A stretch of 64,000 bases of DNA from Heterostelium multicystogenum (Eukaryota; Evosea; Eumycetozoa; Acytosteliales; Acytosteliaceae): assembly GCA_003667245.1 (NCBI GenBank), contig RCNN01000104.1:33656-97655 (forward strand), given 5' to 3'. The notes under the pieces are model-generated. The model was not told the DNA's origin, made no database searches, and saw only the letters and a list, made by a program, of their open reading frames with translations. The translations under genes and the position numbers were made by a program. Shown piece after piece: positions 59,290 to 64,000 of this stretch. Position 1 is the stretch's first letter; the number at the start of each line of letters is the position of its first letter.

Positions 59290-60145
59290 TTATGGAGATA
59301 ATCTTTTAGTGATCCATTTGCCATGTGAAATAGGGTCTGCGCCAATACCATCGTTGTTTATTTGTGATTCTCGCTTATATTTGATGCGGTCATGTATTCT
59401 TCCGCCCCTGCCTTGCCAGAATTCAAAAGAAGTTGGGATTATTCGCCAACCACCCCAGAAATCTGGGAAAGGTACTTCGCTACACTCGTACTTTTTCTCC
59501 AATAAAATGGTATCTTCTGTCAGTTTTCTTTTTAGTCACTTCAGAGCTCTGGAATTCAGATACCCAAGCACCTATCTGGCTCATCTTTGGACGGGACTTG
59601 AAATATGTCTCGCTCTCCTCATGTGTTGTCTTCTCTACTGTACCCTCAATGCGTACCTGTCTCTGTGACCAATAAAATGTAATTGCAGCATACGGGTTCT
59701 CAATCAACTCCTTTGACTTTCGACTGTTGTAATTAGTAAAGAATACAAATCCTTTTTCATCAAAATATTTAAGTAACACCTATATTTATCTAACTATTAG
59801 CACACTTGATTGGGCTCTTCACTCCTCAGGTCAACTTACGATTCTACCAGATGGTTTACCATCTTTTGTTGCTGTACTGAGATGCATTGCATTTGGCTCG
59901 GATACATTCTTCCATAAGATTTCATCTTCAAACCATTTATCGAACTGTTTGAATGGGCTCTCCAATAGATTAGACTCATCTAAGTTACCCAATCTATAGT
60001 CCTCTCTCATGGAGGATAGCAATGGGCTCGACATCATGGTCTTTTGATTGAGCTCAGCACTACTACCTCCACTACCTCCGCTACTGTGTTGATGAAAATG
60101 ACTCTGATGTTGATCGAATCTAGTAATATGATTTTTAGCTTCCAT
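59290..60145 (-). CDS. pdxH: Pyridoxamine 5'-phosphate oxidase (PNPO)
   Basis: FMN enzyme that makes pyridoxal 5'-phosphate from PNP/PMP, the last step of vitamin B6 salvage. The ATG at 60145 starts [20 protein letters not shown]. The core follows: [40 protein letters not shown], a 60-bp intron (59780-59839), [74 protein letters not shown] and RIHDRI, ending WITKRLSP. One frame change near 59490 separates the last two blocks. All main FMN- and substrate-contact segments are recognisable. The N-terminal His/Gly/Ser-rich extension is specific to this organism. Confidence 0.94.
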
Positions 60146-61425
60146 TAATGTAATGTAAACTAACTTTATATAAAGATCTAATAAATATCTATTTATTGAT
60201 GTGAAATTTGATTATATATCTAAATGAAAATAATAAATGCAGCTACATGTAATAATCGTGAAATAAGTTAAAAAAGTAATAAACCTGTGAATGTGGTGAC
60301 TAATCAACTAAACTTTTTCTAACGTTTTTGATTTTATGAATTGTTGTTGTTGTTGTTGTTATTATATGACGTGAGCTATGTGGGTGAAACAATGTTGTTG
60401 TGTGTTTGTAGTTTTTATTTATGTAGTTGTGGTAAACTTTTAGTTAAACAGTTAATTCAGATTTCTATTATTTTACAATTATTTAAACTAATGGTATTAT
60501 CTCGATGTCGCGTCATGAAAGAAACAAGTCACTAGTTTTATTGCAGTGAAGCTTAAATAATCATTGGAGTTCATTTCCGAATTTAAAGTGAAATTAAAAA
60601 CAAAAAAAAATCAAAATTTTGGTTAACCATCAACTACCCACATTTGAGACAATTTCCTTTTTTGTTGCGAATCTCTAATGTTCCAAGCTATCTAGAAGAT
60701 TAGTCATTAGAGGTAGACAATATTATTATTTTAATTATAAATAAATTTGATATTGAATATATATAATCAGTCGATTTATTTAAGAACCGATATTTATACT
60801 CCAAAGAATTATAAAGATAAAGAATAATATTCAGGATAAAATATCTTTATTCCTTATATTTTTATTATTTTATGTTTTTTGGTTTTTTTTTAGCCCGGGC
60901 ACAATTTTGATATGTTTTTAGTTTTTTGTTGCCTTGATGTTACATACCTACTTCATATGAAACATTTAATATGAGATACGAAAAATAAAAGAAAAATTAA
61001 AAAAAAAATCAAAATTTTGAAAAAAATAAAAATTAATTATAGTCATAATCTACAATCATCATTTTTTTTCAATTAAATACTGAATATCGATTAATACATA
61101 AATGTAAGAAAGAATTGTTGATATTATTCATTATCTTCATCATCCTAGTCATCATCCTAGTCATCACCACAGTCGTCTTCAGTATTATAGTACCTGTAGC
61201 ATAAGAGACAGAAACACAGCAGCAGGCACTTTCTTTGAACATATAGATAAAAATGATCGATATATTATATTCATTATCAAAACTACACAGAGATCGATAA
61301 ACAGCACCTATGGTTAAGGTTGAAGATGCAAATGATGAAGATAATCAACTTGTGATAAATTGAAAATGATCATTCAACTTGAATTAACACTTTTGATCAC
61401 AACTTTAAACAACAACACAGATAAA
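60146..61425. other. Long intergenic region and 5' leader
   Basis: About 1.28 kb, strongly AT-rich, with a GTT trinucleotide run near 60340-60360. A short upstream ORF (ATG at 61316, 17 codons, MVKVEDANDEDNQLVIN) and an in-frame upstream ATG at 61366 precede the next gene. Otherwise nothing recognised. Confidence 0.4.
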
Positions 61426-61916
61426 ATGAGCGCTAGATTCATTGTTGCTTTCAAACAACTCTTTGTTTCCGAACTCCCAGCTGTTGCTGAAGCCTCCAGC
61501 GCCACCGCCTCACCAGCTGGTAAGCTTGTTGGTAAGTTATATCATCGAAAACCATTAATATCATTATCATTGTTTCAATAGTAAAAGCAGAAAAGTGTAA
61601 AACAAAAGGAAAATTAGAGGACAAACAAAAACAGAAACAACAAAACTTTGAAAGTTGACAATGATAATGAAACAGGTTGTTGTATTTGTAAACTAATATA
61701 AGTAATCATAAAATATATATATAATATATAGAATTCTTGAACCCACTCACTGGTGACCCAACTGCCAAGTTCATCAACTATGCTTCAGTCTTTGCTGTTG
61801 GTTATGGTCTCAAGTGTGCCATTACCATGCACCACGACCACCAAGATGTTATCTACCCATACATGAAGTCAAAGAGAACCAAGACTTTGGCTCACTTGTT
61901 CAACAAGACTGAGTAA
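61426..61916 (+). CDS. Small mitochondrial-type membrane protein
   Basis: The ATG at 61426 (AAAATGAGC context) gives MSARFIVAFKQLFVSELPAV, a basic amphipathic leader. A 200-bp intron (61532-61731, GTAAGT...TATAG) rejoins to EFLNPLTGDPTAKFINYASV, a single membrane helix (FAVGYGLKCAITM) and a basic tail ending TLAHLFNKTE. About 97 residues with an intact frame. Codons are C-ended more often than in neighbours, as in highly expressed dictyostelid genes. Size, single helix and codon use suggest a small respiratory-chain or ATP synthase subunit, but I cannot name it. A start at the in-frame ATG at 61366 would add 20 residues and is less likely. Confidence 0.7.
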
Positions 61917-62785
61917 ATTCACCTGGGTGATAGTATTTTATAAGAAGATATTTATCATTATAGCCAACTTTTAAATTTACACTGTATGAATGAAATTATA
62001 ATATCAATAAAAAAACAAAAGTAATAATACATATATTTTGTTTGATTTGTTTTTTGCAAGCCGGGTAAAGAATCAAATTTTTCCAAAAATGGATGCGAGT
62101 GGTCCTTGAAATTACAACCTGATCAGTAAAAAAAAAAAAAAAAAAAAAACCAAAAAAAAAAAAGACATAAATTAAATCAAAACTAATTAGTGCCAGCCGA
62201 ACAGAAACTTTTGACTCTAAAACGAAAATCGTATTTTCATTGTTTCACTACTTAAATCATAGATATAAATAAGATATAAATATATGTTAAACATACTTAC
62301 TACTGATTTTATATTTAGTATATTATTCATTAGAGAATTTCATAATAGTATTAATAGGTAAGTTATTCATCTTTGGAATTTGTAATTGTTTGTGTTTCTA
62401 CATACCAGGGAACCCTTGGACCAGTGTACATTCCTCAACCCACACACACATGCCCAACAAATATTATTATTTTTTATGACAAATTTTTGAGGTCAAAAAA
62501 GTTGATTTTTTTTGAAACAGTTTACATCTTAATCTTGCAGTGACTCTAAGGTCAACTTCACAAGATCACCCAATCTATCAACAATCAGTTACTAACATTA
62601 TAATAACTCTAAAAATATTAATAATAATAAATAGGAAATCAATGTAATAGATAATACCTTTATAGTTATAGTTTAGTTTTTATTTAATATTTGTATATAA
62701 TATATTGAGTGTTAAGTTTCAGAGTATATATTTAATATATAATTCCAGAGTTCAAATTTTATTTATATAAATATTTATTATCAAA
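61917..62785. other. Intergenic region with long poly-A tract
   Basis: About 870 bp. It contains poly-A tracts interrupted by CC at about 62129-62163 and T-rich stretches. No ORF or RNA gene recognised. Confidence 0.4.
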
Positions 62786-64000
62786 ATGGTTGCACCCTCC
62801 TTTCAAAGAAAGAAAACTACTTTCCTAGGTATTTCAAAGAATACCTTAAAGAAATGTTTGGTTATGTTTTTAATTGCCAATCTCGGATATGGACTTCAGC
62901 TTGCCTATTCAACTCCGGTTGCTTTATCACAAACCTATTGTAAGTATCAATCTTTGTTGCAACTAGTCCAAACGGTATTAATATTTTTTTAATTCATATC
63001 AATAGTTAGAGAATTAAATATTACAGAAGAACAATATGGATTGTTATTTTCAGTGTACTCTCTACCAAATCTATTTATGATTATCATTGGTGGAATTCTA
63101 ATTGATATCATGGGAACAGACATCATCAGTATTATATTCTGTGGAATAGCTGCATTTTCTTCAATTTTCACTGTTCTTTCGATGCCACATTTAACTTAAT
63201 GATGGTTGGTCGTTTCTTCCTTGGAATGGGTGGTGAAACACTTTTAGCTTGTGCAACAACTATGATTGTAAGTATTTTATAATATATCTATGTGACACTA
63301 ACTGATACTAGATTCACATTTAACAATTAGCCTTTGTTTTACTCACCAAGGGAAGTCCCAATTTGTATGGGTTTCTTGGCTTGCTGGTTTTATTGGGGCA
63401 ATTTAACTGCACTTCTTGCACTTCCAACTATTAACTCTTTTTGGGGATTCAGAGCTGCATTATGGTTTGTCGCAATTATATTCATTATTGAGTTTTCATT
63501 GAACTTGTTATTATGTAAATTCAGAGAGAGATTAAAATGGTCAGGTAAGTACAACCAATTTACAATGGAAAGCTTAATATTTTATTAATCATTAAATTAC
63601 AGACCAAATTGATAGAAGTGCTAGTGCAATTTCATTGAATAAGGTCAATAGTGAAGTTTCTATGATGAGTGAGGACAGAGATTTACAAGACCTGAAAATG
63701 AAAGTCCAACAATTTCAATTGAATGGAGATCAGCAAGTACAAACCGCAATTCAATCAAAGTGGGAGATATTCATCTATAAGCTATCAGAGTAAAGGATAT
63801 GAAAAAACGTTTGTCCAAGAGATTTTGGTTGTTAGCTCTTATTTGCTTCATTTCTTTCTATACTATGTTTGGTTTTGGGCAATTATTGGAACTGAGTTTT
63901 GGAACACAAGTTTGGTTTATGATGAATCAAAGGCTGCTCTTAATTATGGCTTTCAGAGGCAATTGTAAAAGGAATTTTACCAATGTTCACTGGAATGTTT
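62786..64000 (+). CDS. Major facilitator superfamily transporter, MFSD1-like (partial)
   Basis: Cut by the window end. The ATG at 62786 starts MVAPSFQRKKTTFLGISKNT. The first helix is CLVMFLIANLGYGLQLAYST. Introns start at about 62941, 63269 and 63546 and end at about 63004, 63330 and 63601. FSVYSLPNLFMIIIGGILID is the MFSD1-like loop 2-3 region. Further helices are MMVGRFFLGMGGETLLACAT, MGFLACWFYWGNLTALLALP and GFRAALWFVAIIFIIEFSLN. A long cytoplasmic loop (SASAISLNKVNSEVSMMSED) lies between helices 6 and 7, then FWLLALICFISFYTMFGFGQ. Frame changes lie near 63185 and 63740-63900. MFSD1-type proteins are lysosomal dipeptide transporters in animals; the substrate here is not inferable. Confidence 0.8.

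Noticed and set aside
60341..60535. Plus-strand ORF starting with poly-Leu
   Set aside because: Driven by a GTT trinucleotide run and lacking conserved sequence.
62129..62163. Poly-A tract as the tail of a retroposed RNA
   Set aside because: No recognisable coding or RNA sequence precedes it and no target duplication was seen; simple homopolymer expansion is enough.

Overview
This window looks like nuclear DNA of a dictyostelid social amoeba. The reasons are very AT-rich intergenic DNA, short introns of about 57-200 bp that mostly open GTAAGT or GTATGT, poly-Gln, poly-Asn and acidic tracts, a Sib (integrin-beta-like) adhesion gene, and an expanded family of ankyrin-like proteins. Conserved genes resemble but do not copy what I know of Dictyostelium discoideum, so a species from another dictyostelid group (Cavenderia, Heterostelium or Acytostelium type) is likely. 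This placement is inference.

Layout. 1-22 kb: a small unknown gene, the DEAH helicase DHX35, a purple acid phosphatase, a CAP-papain fusion protease divergent from a membrane-anchored I29 propeptide protein, CD2BP2 (U5 snRNP), UTP3/Sas10 (rRNA processing), nucleoporin Nup35, and a Sib adhesion protein of about 1,900 residues. 22-37 kb: a lineage-specific block holding two paralogous unknown proteins, four ankyrin-like proteins, a secreted Thr/Gly/Trp repeat protein, a small unknown gene, and two striking inverted repeats. 37-42 kb: a putative mitochondrial protein, a 1.05-kb LTR element without coding capacity just upstream of a tRNA-Met gene, and a type I beta-helix-like membrane protein. 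42-64 kb: mostly housekeeping genes, namely a degenerate group II chaperonin-like protein, an ELYS-like nucleoporin, NTMT1, CIAO1, a TORTIFOLIA1/TOG-like protein, the geranylgeranyltransferase I beta subunit, an FKBP, XRCC3, PNPO, a small mitochondrial-type membrane protein, and an MFS transporter cut by the window end.

Two nuclear pore genes (Nup35, ELYS), two spliceosome-associated genes (DHX35, CD2BP2) and one ribosome biogenesis gene lie here, but they are scattered and look independent. The most suggestive functional pair is the divergent protease and propeptide genes. The papain-type enzyme has no I29 prodomain of its own, while its neighbour is an I29 prodomain with a transmembrane anchor and no enzyme.

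Data quality. Many conserved single-copy genes (DHX35, CD2BP2, NTMT1, CIAO1, XRCC3, PNPO, ELYS) change frame one or more times while the homology continues in another frame. Others (UTP3, Nup35, FKBP) are clean. Single-base indels in the assembly explain this better than wholesale pseudogenisation, so broken genes are listed as CDS and the breaks are stated. Coordinates of such genes span first start to last stop. Domain and family names rest on recognising motifs by eye; no database search was run.
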